Below the pieces are notes generated by a model, which saw only the letters and a program-made list of their open reading frames with translations, was not told the origin of the DNA and made no database searches. Below, in pieces: positions 14,980-24,600 of a stretch of DNA of 63,916 nucleotides; the first letter of the stretch is position 1, and each line of letters begins with the position of its first letter. Source of the stretch: Acidobacteriota bacterium. GTDB taxonomy: Bacteria > Acidobacteriota > Terriglobia > UBA7540. A program made the translations under genes and the position numbers. The stretch covers positions 1 through 63,916 of the forward strand of contig JAKASG010000005.1 of assembly GCA_021828285.1 (NCBI GenBank), in the 5' to 3' direction.

Positions 14980-15359
14980 CGCTGCTCCCGGCGCGCAATC
15001 GTGCGCTGCAATTCCCGCGCGCTTCCTGAAAAATGGACTCGCAGAGACGTGACCCGAGGCTCGCCCAGAAAGCGGTTGACCGCCTCCCGAATTTCTCGCT
15101 CGAGCGATTGAAGCTGGACCGTCCAATTCGGGCAATCCGTTTCAAGCGTCAGAGTGCCGTCGGCGAATGCAATCGGCCGCGAATTTCCGGCAATCGCGCG
15201 CCCGACAATCGTGCCCCAGAACGCCGCAAAAAACCCTACGGCGCTCGCGTCCGAGCGCCGAACGTGCGGCTTCAGCACGGTCAGCATCAAATGGCTGATC
15301 TCTTCCATGCGATTCACGCTCTGCAACTTTGCAATGAGCCGTTCGGGAGTGTACCACAT
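14970..15359 (-). CDS. DUF721/DciA-like protein
   Basis: A basic protein of about 129 residues whose central part (FFAAFWGTIVGRAIAGNSRP, followed by GTLTLETDCPNWTVQLQSL) matches the DUF721 pattern: an aromatic-rich helix, then a strand-rich section ending before an RxNRFLG helix. DciA members load or help the replicative helicase. The start is uncertain: TTG at 15374, ATG at 15359 and ATG at 15308 are all possible and none has a good ribosome binding site. Its end overlaps gatC, so the two are probably co-transcribed. Confidence 0.7.
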   Translation of the reverse strand: MWYTPERLIAKLQSVNRMEEISHLMLTVLKPHVRRSDASAVGFFAAFWGTIVGRAIAGNSRPIAFADGTLTLETDCPNWTVQLQSLEREIREAVNRFLGEPRVTSLRVHFSGSARELQRTIARREQRWL

Positions 15360-15449
15360 ATCCGAGGCGCTCAAAAGCTCCGGGGCCGCGGGGCTGATGA
15401 TTCCAGATTCAAGAAGATAGGCGACGGACTTCGATTGCCGCTGGGGCGA

Positions 15450-16355
15450 TCAGGGAAAGCGAACCGGCTGAATGCTAAGCAGCTTCAGCCCCGCGCGCGT
15501 GAGTTGATAAATCGCCTCGTGAGCCTGCGGCGCGTCTCCCGCTGACGTCGAATTGATGAACTGTTGCTCATCCACGTAGCGGATCATCACCTTTTCGCCC
15601 AAAACCGAAATTTTACCCGCAAAGGCGTCGCGCCGTTCCCAGAGCCTTCTCAAGCTTTTCCCGTCGAAACTGTAAAGCGCCGCCGTCAAGCGCGGCTCGC
15701 TCATGCCAAACCGCCAGCCGTAAGCGATGAATCGCAAACTGCCGAAAGAGCTTCCGGCGAGAGGAATAAAGCGGAGATCGGTGCGAGGAACAAAGTTTAT
15801 GGTCGCAATCCGCCGGGTCGAGCCCTTGCCCGTTCGGTAAATCGCAATAACGTTGACGCGATCGTAGTTGCTCCATCCAAGCGTGTACCCCGCAACAATC
15901 AGCGTTTCGCCGTGCCATGGCTGCTCGAAGCTCGCTGCGCTGCCAGAGAGCGGATCCGTCAACAGCGAGAAATCCTGCTCCAGGTGCGAGCGCACTTCGA
16001 CGAAAGATACTGTCCTCGAGGCCGACCACTGATCGAGGTCGGCGAGCACCAGATGCTCGATTTTTCGAGCGGTCGGTTGGGCGTCATCGAGAGTTGCGCC
16101 CGGCAACTGCTGCGCGATCTGAAGAACCCGCGCGGACATCGCGGGCGGCTTGCCGCCGCGTTTCTTCCTGCGACGAGCGGAGGCATGGGCCGGTCCGAAA
16201 AACACGGTGAGCGCCACCGCGACGACGGCCAAAAGCCGGAGCTGCCGGCATCTCTTGGAATTGGATCGATTGTGGGAAACGCAAATTCTTCCGCTCCATC
16301 CCGGACGGGGGCTGAATTGCAGCTTGAGTGTGCTATCCACTTCGGTTTTCTCCAT
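15450..16355 (-). CDS. Hypothetical exported protein
   Basis: I do not recognise this 301-residue protein. A hydrophobic segment (LRLLAVVAVALTVFFGPAHA) near residues 39-58, preceded by basic residues, looks like a signal peptide or anchor. It is followed by a Lys/Arg-rich linker and a mostly beta-type domain with many aromatic residues (GETLIVAGYTLGWSNYDRVN). The chosen ATG overlaps the end of selA by 23 bases, suggesting coupling to it; the n-region is then unusually long, so the true start may be further in. No catalytic motif is evident. Confidence 0.6.
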   Translation of the reverse strand: MEKTEVDSTLKLQFSPRPGWSGRICVSHNRSNSKRCRQLRLLAVVAVALTVFFGPAHASARRRKKRGGKPPAMSARVLQIAQQLPGATLDDAQPTARKIEHLVLADLDQWSASRTVSFVEVRSHLEQDFSLLTDPLSGSAASFEQPWHGETLIVAGYTLGWSNYDRVNVIAIYRTGKGSTRRIATINFVPRTDLRFIPLAGSSFGSLRFIAYGWRFGMSEPRLTAALYSFDGKSLRRLWERRDAFAGKISVLGEKVMIRYVDEQQFINSTSAGDAPQAHEAIYQLTRAGLKLLSIQPVRFP

Positions 16356-17763
16356 GGCCGAGGCGCTCGAAAGCGAGCGCGAGGGCTTCATCCTGATCTT
16401 CAAAAACGGTGCGTAAGTCGAGGACCACGCGGTCCCGCTCAACGCGCGAAATCACGCGCGGAATATTCCGCCGGAGCGCGGCTTCAAGCTGCCGGGCGGA
16501 GAGCGTGGCGTGGGTGACGGCGATGAGGCGCGTGGGGAGCGATTGCCCAGGCGTTGAGCCGCCGCCTACGACGGACTCGCCCGGGGCAAGCTCCGCTTCG
16601 AAACTCGGGAGTGTCCGGATGCGCTGGGAGAGCTTCGCAGCGCGCGGTTCGATTTCATCCGTGGTCAAGCGGATCATGCGGAGCGCAGGGATGGCGCGGA
16701 AGTTTTCTTCAAGATAGAGCAGGAGGGTCGCTTCAAGCGCGGCGATGGTCAGTTTGTCCACGCGGAAGGCGCGGAACAGAGGGTTCTTCCGGATTCGGTC
16801 GAGAGGTTCCTTACGGCCCGCCAGCAAACCTGCCTGTGGTCCGCCGAGCATCTTATCGCCGCTGAACGTCACCACATCCACGCCCGCCTTGATGCTCTCG
16901 CCGACGGGCGGCTCGCCGGCAATGCCGAAAGGGGCGAGGTCGAGCAGGCATCCGCTGCCCAAATCCTCGATGAGCGGAAGATGCTTCTCACGCGCGAGGG
17001 CGACGAGATCGTCGAGGCGCGGCCGCTCCGTAAATCCGACGACGCGGAAGTTGCTGGGATGAACGCGCAGGAGTGCTCGCGTCCGCTCGTTGACGGCAGC
17101 CGCATAATCGCCGATCCGCGTGCGGTTCGTGGTGCCCACCTCGCGCAGCGCAGCGCCGCTTTTCGCGCAAATTTCCGGAATGCGAAAGGATCCTCCGATC
17201 TCGATCAGCTCGCCGCGGGAGACGATCACTTCGCCTGCTTCGGCGAGCGTATTCAAGGCGAGGTAAACCGCCGCAGCATTGTTATTGACGACCAGGGTGC
17301 GCTCCGCTCCCGCCCAGCGTGCGAACAAGCGGTCGGTGTGCACGTCTCGTTTCCCGCGCGCTCCTACATCCAAATCATATTCGAGGTTCGAGTAGCGCCC
17401 TGCAACTTCGGCTATGTGCTCGATCGCGCGGCGCGAGAGCGGAGCCCGCCCGAGATTCGTGTGAAGGATGACTCCTGTCGCATTGATGACCGGGCGGAGG
17501 GAAAACTCCGCCGCAGCATCCGAGGCGCGCAGGATTTCGAGCTCGAGCGCCTCCACGGACACGCGATCGTGAAGCCCCTGCGCCATGCGGATTCGCACGT
17601 CATGGAGCACTTGGCGGGTCGCCTCGACAACCAGGGGACGCCCCATCCGAGTGGTGAGGCTCGCGAGCGCGGGGCGCTGCAAGAGCTCATCCACGGAGGG
17701 AATTTCGCGCCACTTCGCTGTTGCCGGACTTTCGCACTTGGTTTCCGGGTGTTTCGTATTCAT
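16333..17763 (-). CDS. selA: L-seryl-tRNA(Sec) selenium transferase
   Basis: SelA is the PLP enzyme that converts Ser-tRNA(Sec) to Sec-tRNA(Sec) with selenophosphate. The 476-residue product has the N-terminal tRNA-binding region (IPSVDELLQRP), the conserved INATGVILHTNLGRAPLS, and the PLP lysine in VVTFSGDKMLGGPQAG near residue 303. The ATG at 17763 is used because the residues before it are not conserved. Its presence predicts selC, selD, selB and selenoproteins elsewhere; none is in this window and I saw no obvious in-frame UGA candidate. Confidence 0.93.
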   Translation of the reverse strand: MNTKHPETKCESPATAKWREIPSVDELLQRPALASLTTRMGRPLVVEATRQVLHDVRIRMAQGLHDRVSVEALELEILRASDAAAEFSLRPVINATGVILHTNLGRAPLSRRAIEHIAEVAGRYSNLEYDLDVGARGKRDVHTDRLFARWAGAERTLVVNNNAAAVYLALNTLAEAGEVIVSRGELIEIGGSFRIPEICAKSGAALREVGTTNRTRIGDYAAAVNERTRALLRVHPSNFRVVGFTERPRLDDLVALAREKHLPLIEDLGSGCLLDLAPFGIAGEPPVGESIKAGVDVVTFSGDKMLGGPQAGLLAGRKEPLDRIRKNPLFRAFRVDKLTIAALEATLLLYLEENFRAIPALRMIRLTTDEIEPRAAKLSQRIRTLPSFEAELAPGESVVGGGSTPGQSLPTRLIAVTHATLSARQLEAALRRNIPRVISRVERDRVVLDLRTVFEDQDEALALAFERLGHGENRSG

Positions 17764-17862
17764 CGCGCAGCCGGAGTCCCAGTTCCGCTCCCGCTCTACC
17801 GCCATTTCAACATAGACCGCGGGCGCGGTCAAACTTTTTGGGTTTTAAGGGTCGAGGCGGAA

Positions 17863-17868
17863 TATAAT
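17863..17868 (+). promoter_or_regulatory. Candidate -10 box (TATAAT)
   Basis: A perfect TATAAT lies 25 bases before the start codon of the small gene downstream, in the divergent gap behind selA. The -35 region is poor, so this rests on the -10 match and its position. Confidence 0.4.
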
Positions 17869-17892
17869 AGAATCCTTTCGGGAGGCTCGTGC

Positions 17893-18447
17893 ATGACGGC
17901 GGACGAAGATTTGACCAAGCTTGAAGAGAACCTTCGCCGGCTGAAGAGCGAGTACGAGTCCTACTTCGCCGGAGGCACGCCGCGCCCGCCGCAGGATACG
18001 CTTTACCGTGTCGAACGCGCCATCAAGCAGTTTTCGGGCGACGCGGCCAAACTCAATTTCGGACAACGGTTTCGGTTCAACGCTCTCGCGCAGAAGTACG
18101 CGGTGCACAGCGAGCTCTGGCGCCGGAAATTGCGCGATAAGGAAGAAGGGCGTGGACAATTCAGCGTGTTGCGCACGCCGGCTCCCGCAGCAAAACCTGA
18201 AGTGACGCGCGTGGTCTGTTCGGACCCCGAGCATGAACGCGAGAAGGTGGATCAACTGCTGAGCGCACTCATCGAGGCAAAGCGCCGCGTCGGCGAACGG
18301 GTTGACCAGGTGGATCCATTGAACTTTCAGAAATTCGTGCGGGAAAAAACGCAGCAACTGAAGCAGTCGCTCGGATGCCAGCGCGTTCAGTTCTCGGTTT
18401 CGATTGAAGAAGGCAAGGTCAGGTTTACCGCCGTCAAGAGTGATTGA
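17893..18447 (+). CDS. Hypothetical coiled-coil protein (possibly MXAN_5187 C-terminal domain family)
   Basis: The 184-residue product has charged helices at the N terminus (DLTKLEENLRRLKSEYESYF), a GGTPRPPQDTLYRVERAIKQ segment, and a conserved-looking LNFGQRFRFNALAQKYAVHS. The pattern recalls a domain first named from Myxococcus MXAN_5187, but I am unsure of that match and no biochemical role is known to me. A second helical domain ends the protein. The ATG is preceded by GGGAGGCTCGTGC and by a TATAAT box, so the gene has its own promoter. It stands 138 bases before purH. Confidence 0.72.
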   Translation: MTADEDLTKLEENLRRLKSEYESYFAGGTPRPPQDTLYRVERAIKQFSGDAAKLNFGQRFRFNALAQKYAVHSELWRRKLRDKEEGRGQFSVLRTPAPAAKPEVTRVVCSDPEHEREKVDQLLSALIEAKRRVGERVDQVDPLNFQKFVREKTQQLKQSLGCQRVQFSVSIEEGKVRFTAVKSD

Positions 18448-18585
18448 AGGCCGCGGTTCTCTCTGGGACAGCCTGCCAGGTTTGCGCTCGGCCGATAAGG
18501 CCGGACGAGGGGATTCGACTGCCCGGAGGACGCAGCCTGCTCTGCGCGACGCAATTCTAACACAATCTTCAGAAGGGAAGGTTCC

Positions 18586-20139
18586 ATGGGCAAAATTGAA
18601 CGAGCTTTGGTCAGTGTGAGCGATAAAGCAGGAGTCGTGGAATTCGCCGCCGGCCTCTCAGCGCTGGGAATTGAAATTCTTTCGACGGGAGGAACGGCCC
18701 GCTTGCTGCGCGAACACGGCGTGAAAGTCCGCGACGTGGCGGACGCGACCGGATTTCCCGAAATGCTCGACGGCAGAGTCAAGACGCTGCACCCCATGAT
18801 TCACGGCGGGATTTTGGGCATTCGAAAGAACACGGGACACCAGGCGGCCGCGCGCAAGCACGGCATCGGATGGATTGATCTGGTCGCGGTCAACCTTTAT
18901 CCCTTCGAGCAGACGGCGGCCAAGCCCAATGTGCCGTTCGAAGAATTGATCGAGAACATTGACATCGGCGGTCCAGCGATGATTCGCTCCGCGGCGAAAA
19001 ATTTCGAAGATGTGGCGGTGATCGTGGACCCTTCGGATTATGACGCCGCGCTCGAAGAGCTTCGGAAAAAGGACGGTGAGATTTCGCGCGAAACGCGCTG
19101 GCGGCTGGCTCGCAAAGCGTTCGCCTCTACCGCGGCCTATGATGCCGCGATTTCCACCACCCTGCAGAAAATCGCCGGTGACGCTCTTCCGCAAAATCTG
19201 CACCTGACTTTCCAAAAGATCGCGGACCTGCGCTATGGAGAAAATCCTCATCAGCAGGCGGCGCTCTACCGCGATCCTCGGTCCGGCGGAAGAGGAATTG
19301 CCTCGGCGCGGCAGGTGCAGGGCAAGGAGTTGTCATACAACAACCTCGTGGATTTGGAGGCCGCCTGGCGCGTGGCCCAGGAATTTGCAGAGCCCGTCAC
19401 CGCGATTATCAAACACACGAACCCTTGCGGCATCGCCACGGGAGCGACGCTTGCGGAGAGCTTTCCGCGGGCGCTCGCCGTTGACCCGGTTTCCGCATTC
19501 GGGTCGGTCGTCGCCTTCAATCGGCCGGTGGACGGCGCGACGGCCGAGGCCATGGCGAAATTGTTTGTCGAAGCAGTGGTCGCGCCCGGCTATGATGCCG
19601 CCGCGCTCGAACGCTTCGCCGCGAAGAAGAATTTGCGCGTGCTCGACATGTCGGCGACGGCGGGCGATGAATATGGGTGGCAACTGAAGAGTGTGGGCGG
19701 CGGGCTGCTCGTTCAGACTCCGGACACGATGGGCGCGCAGCCGGAAAACTGGAAATGCGCCACAAAGCGCCAGCCGACGGACGAGGAGCGCCGCGCACTC
19801 GCTTTTGCGTGGCGCGTGGTGAAGCACGTCAAATCGAACGCGATCGTCTTTGCGCGTGACGGCGAGTCCGTCGGCGTCGGCGCGGGGCAGATGAGCCGCG
19901 TGGATTCGGTCCGGATCGCGGCGATGAAAGCACGGGAATTAAAGCACGATCTGACAGGGGCGGTCGTCGCCTCGGATGCATTTTTCCCGTTTCCCGACGG
20001 CGTTGAGGAAGCGGCCCGCGCCGGCGCGACGGCCGTTGTTCAGCCGGGAGGATCAGTCCGTGACAGCGAAGTCATCGCCGCAGCGGATCGCCTCGGCCTC
20101 GCAATGATGCTGACCGGAATCCGCCACTTCAGGCATTAG
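18586..20139 (+). CDS. purH: Bifunctional AICAR formyltransferase/IMP cyclohydrolase
   Basis: PurH catalyses the last two steps of de novo IMP synthesis. The 517-residue protein has the N-terminal MGS-like cyclohydrolase domain (ALVSVSDKAGVVEFAAGLSA, EILSTGGTARLL, GRVKTLHPMIHGGIL) and the C-terminal transformylase domain with RYGENPHQQAALYRD and the KHTNPCG motif. Length is normal. AGAAGGGAAGG precedes the ATG. The 138-base leader contains no riboswitch that I recognise. Confidence 0.97.
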   Translation: MGKIERALVSVSDKAGVVEFAAGLSALGIEILSTGGTARLLREHGVKVRDVADATGFPEMLDGRVKTLHPMIHGGILGIRKNTGHQAAARKHGIGWIDLVAVNLYPFEQTAAKPNVPFEELIENIDIGGPAMIRSAAKNFEDVAVIVDPSDYDAALEELRKKDGEISRETRWRLARKAFASTAAYDAAISTTLQKIAGDALPQNLHLTFQKIADLRYGENPHQQAALYRDPRSGGRGIASARQVQGKELSYNNLVDLEAAWRVAQEFAEPVTAIIKHTNPCGIATGATLAESFPRALAVDPVSAFGSVVAFNRPVDGATAEAMAKLFVEAVVAPGYDAAALERFAAKKNLRVLDMSATAGDEYGWQLKSVGGGLLVQTPDTMGAQPENWKCATKRQPTDEERRALAFAWRVVKHVKSNAIVFARDGESVGVGAGQMSRVDSVRIAAMKARELKHDLTGAVVASDAFFPFPDGVEEAARAGATAVVQPGGSVRDSEVIAAADRLGLAMMLTGIRHFRH

Positions 20140-20299
20140 TGAAGCGCTCAGCCTTCGGCTTTCTGCGTAGGAGTCTCGTCCGCAGGGGCTGCCGCCGTGG
20201 ATTGGAGTGCGCCGCGGGCTGCCTTCGCCACGGCGCACGGCATCCCTCATCAATTTTTATTTTTGCCGAATGCTGAAAACCGATGGGTGAAAGCCCAGC

Positions 20300-21436
20300 C
20301 TACGCTCCCGGCGCGTAATAGCCCTGGCGGGTGACAATCTTGTACTTCACCTGCTTCCCCTTTTTGTTAACGATGCGCAGCGGGTTTCCGGCGGGGTCCA
20401 CGAGCTTTACCTCAAGTTTGTGGTACTTGCCGCTTTGCGCAGTGTGAGTGGGAATGAAGCCCAAGCTATATTCATGCCGAAGCGTATCGCCAATTTGCCG
20501 GTAAATGTCCGGCACCGCACCCGTGAACGCAGGGAAATAAGCCTGGCCGCCGGAGTAGCGGGCGATAAAGGAAAGCTGGTTGCGCGCCAGCGCGGCGGTC
20601 ATATCCGAGACGCCGTTTCGCATATAAACCCACTGGAGAATGCTGACCGGATATATCGGCGTGTCGGAGGTTTTGGCAATCTTAAGCATCTGGGGATAGG
20701 TAATCTTGCTGAACGTATCAATCCCGGTGCAAATCACAATGATCGCCTTGCGCCCTTGAATATTCTTCATGCGGTCTTCAGTGAAGGCCAGGGCGTCATA
20801 AAGATTCGTTTCGCTGAAGCCTGGAATGCGAAGCGAATCGAGCGCCGAGCGCACGGCCTGCGGATCGTGTGTGAAATCCTGGAGGATATGGGGTTTCATT
20901 CCAAAGGAAACGACCGCAACCCAATCGTGCGGGCGCATGAAGTTCAGGAACTCGTAAGCGTCCTGAAGCGCAAGATAAAGATAGCCCCACCATTTGTTGC
21001 TGAATTCCACGAGCAGCGTGACGGTGAGGGGCGCCGCGGCGGTCGAAAAATTCGTGATCGGCTGCTCAACGCCGTTATCGTAAATCCGGAAATTCGATTT
21101 CGCAAGATTCGTGATGGGATCACCGCTTCGGTCGGTGACGAGCACGTTGACGTTGACCAGGTTCGATTGAGTCCTGATGGTGTAGACCTGATTCGGATTG
21201 ATCTTCTGAACCTTTTCTTCTTTGGGCTTGGGCGGCGGAGCTTTCTTGGGAATATAAATCTCAGATCCCGGTTGCTCCTGGGGCTGCGGGCCCTGTCCGG
21301 ACGAAGGCTGCTGGTTTTGCTGGCTCTGATCCGGTTGCTGGGCGAAAGCCGCAACCGCCCCTCCGAATAAGGCGGCACTCAAACTTACCGCCAGGATCTT
21401 CGTGGTTACGCGCCGTTCTCTCGAAACGCCTCGCAT
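20300..21436 (-). CDS. VWFA-related secreted protein (acidobacterial type)
   Basis: After a signal peptide (TTKILAVSLSAALFGGAVAA) and a Gln/Pro-rich linker comes a short Ig/beta segment typical of the acidobacterial VWFA-related family (VNVLVTDRSGDPITNLAKSN, FRIYDNGVEQPI). A von Willebrand A-like fold follows (LTVTLLVEFSNKWWG, KAIIVICTGIDTFSKITYPQ). The usual DxSxS metal site is degenerate here (LLVEFSNKWW), so metal binding is doubtful. The start is the ATG at 21436, because GAGGAGGGCAGTG lies directly upstream; a TTG five codons earlier is in frame. Function unknown; probably periplasmic or cell-surface protein contacts. Confidence 0.85.
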   Translation of the reverse strand: MRGVSRERRVTTKILAVSLSAALFGGAVAAFAQQPDQSQQNQQPSSGQGPQPQEQPGSEIYIPKKAPPPKPKEEKVQKINPNQVYTIRTQSNLVNVNVLVTDRSGDPITNLAKSNFRIYDNGVEQPITNFSTAAAPLTVTLLVEFSNKWWGYLYLALQDAYEFLNFMRPHDWVAVVSFGMKPHILQDFTHDPQAVRSALDSLRIPGFSETNLYDALAFTEDRMKNIQGRKAIIVICTGIDTFSKITYPQMLKIAKTSDTPIYPVSILQWVYMRNGVSDMTAALARNQLSFIARYSGGQAYFPAFTGAVPDIYRQIGDTLRHEYSLGFIPTHTAQSGKYHKLEVKLVDPAGNPLRIVNKKGKQVKYKIVTRQGYYAPGA

Positions 21437-21606
21437 CACTGCCCTCCTCAATCCCGATACTTTTTATGATGCCATCCGCGCATCGCGAGGTCAATGCATC
21501 CTGCACACATGGCGATTTTTCGCCTGAGGGAGTCGAGGCGGGACCTGTGGCGTCAATCACGACGGACTCGATGAACGATTGAAGGAGTCTATTGTTGATT
21601 CAGCGC

Positions 21607-24600
21607 CTAAACCTTGGCAGGTTCAGCGGAGGCTTGATGGAGCGGAGTTTCAGCTTTGGTTTTCGAGCGCGGCTCGACCTTCCAAAAATTCAGCAGGCTA
21701 AATGACCAGTGATCGAGCAGGCGCTGGGCGTGGCGGCTCGACGTTTTGCTCGCGTGTTCGAGAACCAACTGATGGAGCGCGCGAGTGTCGTCGGGCTCAA
21801 TGATGCGCTCGATGCGGACAAGCTCGGGGTTGAGGCGGTGCGGGAAACGGCCTGCCGCGTCATAAACGAACGCGAGGCCGTTCGTCATGCCCGCGCCGAA
21901 GTTGCGTCCCGTTTCACCGAGAACCACAACCATGCCGCCCGTCATATATTCGCAGCAGTGGTCGCCGGCGCCTTCAATGACGGCAATCGCACCGGAGTTT
22001 CGGACGGCGAAACGCTCACCCGCGCGTCCCGCCGCAAAGAGCTTTCCGCCGGTCGCTCCGTAGAGCGCTGCGTTGCCAAGAATCACATTCGCTTCGGAAG
22101 AGAAGCGGCTCGCGCTTGGCGGGTGCAGCACGATTTCTCCGCCGCCGAGACCTTTGCCGACGTAATCGTTCGCCTCACCCTCAAGCACGAGGCGCAATCC
22201 ATCGGTCAGAAACGCGCCAAAACTCTGCCCCGCGCTTCCCACGAAGCGAAATTCCGCGCCGGCAAAATCGCGCGTGGGATCGCCAAAATCCGCTGAACGC
22301 GCGACCTCACCCGCCACGCGCGCACCGATGGTGCGATTGGTGTTCCGAATCGTATATTCGCGGACCAGGGCAGCGCCTTCTCGAAGCGAAGTCTGAATAT
22401 CCTCCGCCATGCGCTGCGCGAGCGGATCCACGGCGCGGGCGCGAGGAACCGCGTGGCCTTCATCTTTGCAATCTTCAGGCGTGGGCCGGTCCCGGCGGTC
22501 CGAAACCGGCCCGACAGCCGACGGGCGATACAGCAGCCCGAATACGTCAATCTTTCCTTCCCGTCCCGGCGTGGCAAAGTCCAGAGGTTCGAGCCACTCG
22601 GTGCGCCCGACGATGTCATCGAGCCGCTCGGCGCCGAATTGGGCGAGCAACTCGCGGACCTGTTCGGCGACGAACTGAAAATACCGAACCAGACGGTCGG
22701 GGTCTTTCGAGAACTTGCGGCGCAAATCCTCGCGCTGGGTCGCGATGCCGGCCGGACAGGTGTTCAAGTGGCACTGCCGCGCCATAACGCAGCCAAGGGC
22801 GACGAGCGCCGCCGTGCCGAAGCCGAATTCATCCGCGCCGAGCAGCGCCGCGATCACCACGTCGCGCCCGGTCTTGAGTCCGCCATCCGCGCGCAGCCGC
22901 ACGCGATTGCGCAAGCCGTTGGCGAGGAGCGCCTGATGCGCTTCCGCCAAACCCATTTCCCACGGCGACGCCGTATTCTTGATGGAGCCGAGCGGGGAAG
23001 CGCCCGTTCCGCCGTCGTGCCCGCTGATGAGGACGACGTCCGCGTTCGCCTTGGCCACGCCGCACGCGACCGTCCCTACGCCCGCCTGCGAAACCAGCTT
23101 GACGCCGATCCTCGCTCGCGGATTGATCTCCCGGAGGTCGTAAATGAGCTGCGCCAAATCCTCAATCGAGTAAATATCGTGGTGCGGCGGAGGCGAAATC
23201 AGCGCGATGCCTTCCACGGCACGGCGCACGCGGGCGATGAGCGGCGTCACTTTGTGGCCGGGCAATTGGCCGCCTTCGCCGGGCTTCGAGCCCTGCGCCA
23301 TCTTGATTTCAAGTTCCTGGGCGCGCGCGAGATATTGCGGCGTCACGCCGAAACGCCCGGAGGCGACCTGCTTGATTTTGTGCTCGGCGGATTCGCCTTC
23401 AAAAAGCTCGATGTAGACGTTCGCGTCTTCGCCGCCTTCGCCCGTGTTCGATTTGCCGCCCAGACGATTCATCGCGCGCGCGAGCGTGTGCTGTGTTTCC
23501 GGGCTGAGCGCGCCGAGCGACATTGCCTGCGTCGAAAACCTCTTCCAGATGGATTCCGCCGGCTCGACGCGATCGAGCGGAACGGGCTTGGCTGAACGGA
23601 AGCGCAGAAGGTCGCGAAGTGTGAGCGGCGGCCGCTCTTCGATTTCCTTCGAAAAACGCCGGTAGGCTTCCGCATCGTGTTCTTTCGCCGACTTTTGCAA
23701 AGTCCGGATCACTTCCGGCGTGAAAGCATGGCGCTCAAAGCCGTGCCGGTAGCGATAAAAACCCGCAAACGGAGGTTTCGTGGCGGGCTTGCGGAACGCC
23801 TCGCTGTGCCGGTCGAGCGCGTCGGCGGCAAGGTCCCGCAGCGTGCGTCCGCCGACCAGCGATTTGGTCTCCGGGAAAAAGCGCTCGACGACCGGGCGGT
23901 CGAGCCCGATGATTTCAAAAAATTTTCCGCCCTGATAGCTCGCGAGCGTTGAAATGCCCATTTTCGAAAGGATCTTCTTCAAGCCCGCTTCGATGCCCGC
24001 GCGATAATTCTCAAGCGCTTCAGCCACGGAAAGCTCGCCGAGCTCGCCGCGGCGCGCCATGTCGGCGACGAATTCGAGCGCGAGATAAGGATTCACCGCG
24101 GCGCCGCCATAGCCGATGAGGCAGGCGAATTGGTGCGCTTCCCAGGCCTCGGCGGTTTCGAGCGCGAGATCGGCCTTGTTGCCCACGCCTTCCGCAATCA
24201 GCCGCTCGACCGTCGCCGCGACGGCCAGCAGCATGGGCACGGCGGCGTGTTCGGAATCCACTCCCCGGTCGCTCAGAATCAGGATCGAGCTTCCTGCTTT
24301 CACCGCCGCGGCGCCTTCGTCTTCAATACGGGCCAAAGCGCGCAGCAAGCCGTCGGTTCCTTCCTTCGCGTCAAAAAGCGTTGAGATGGTCGCGGGCTTG
24401 AATTTCGGCTCGGCAATGCGCCGAAGGTCGCTCAGTTCCTCATCGAGAAGGACGGGCGACTCCACGCGAATCATGCGAGCGTGCTCGGGCGTTTCAACCA
24501 GCACGGAATGGCGCGGGCCGAGATACAAATTGAGCGACATGACCAGCGCTTCGCGCAGCGGATCAATCGCGGGATTGGTCACTTGCGCGAACATCTGGCG

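Noticed and set aside
18448-18585. Riboswitch in the purH leader (ZTP or purine type)
   Set aside because: The conserved ZTP and purine motifs are not present; only ordinary GC-rich pairing is seen.
20140-20299. Intrinsic terminator after purH (AGCCTTCGGCTTT) and GGGTGAAAGCCC hairpin
   Set aside because: The stems are only four bases long with no T run, so I do not annotate them as terminators; nothing else is seen in this gap.
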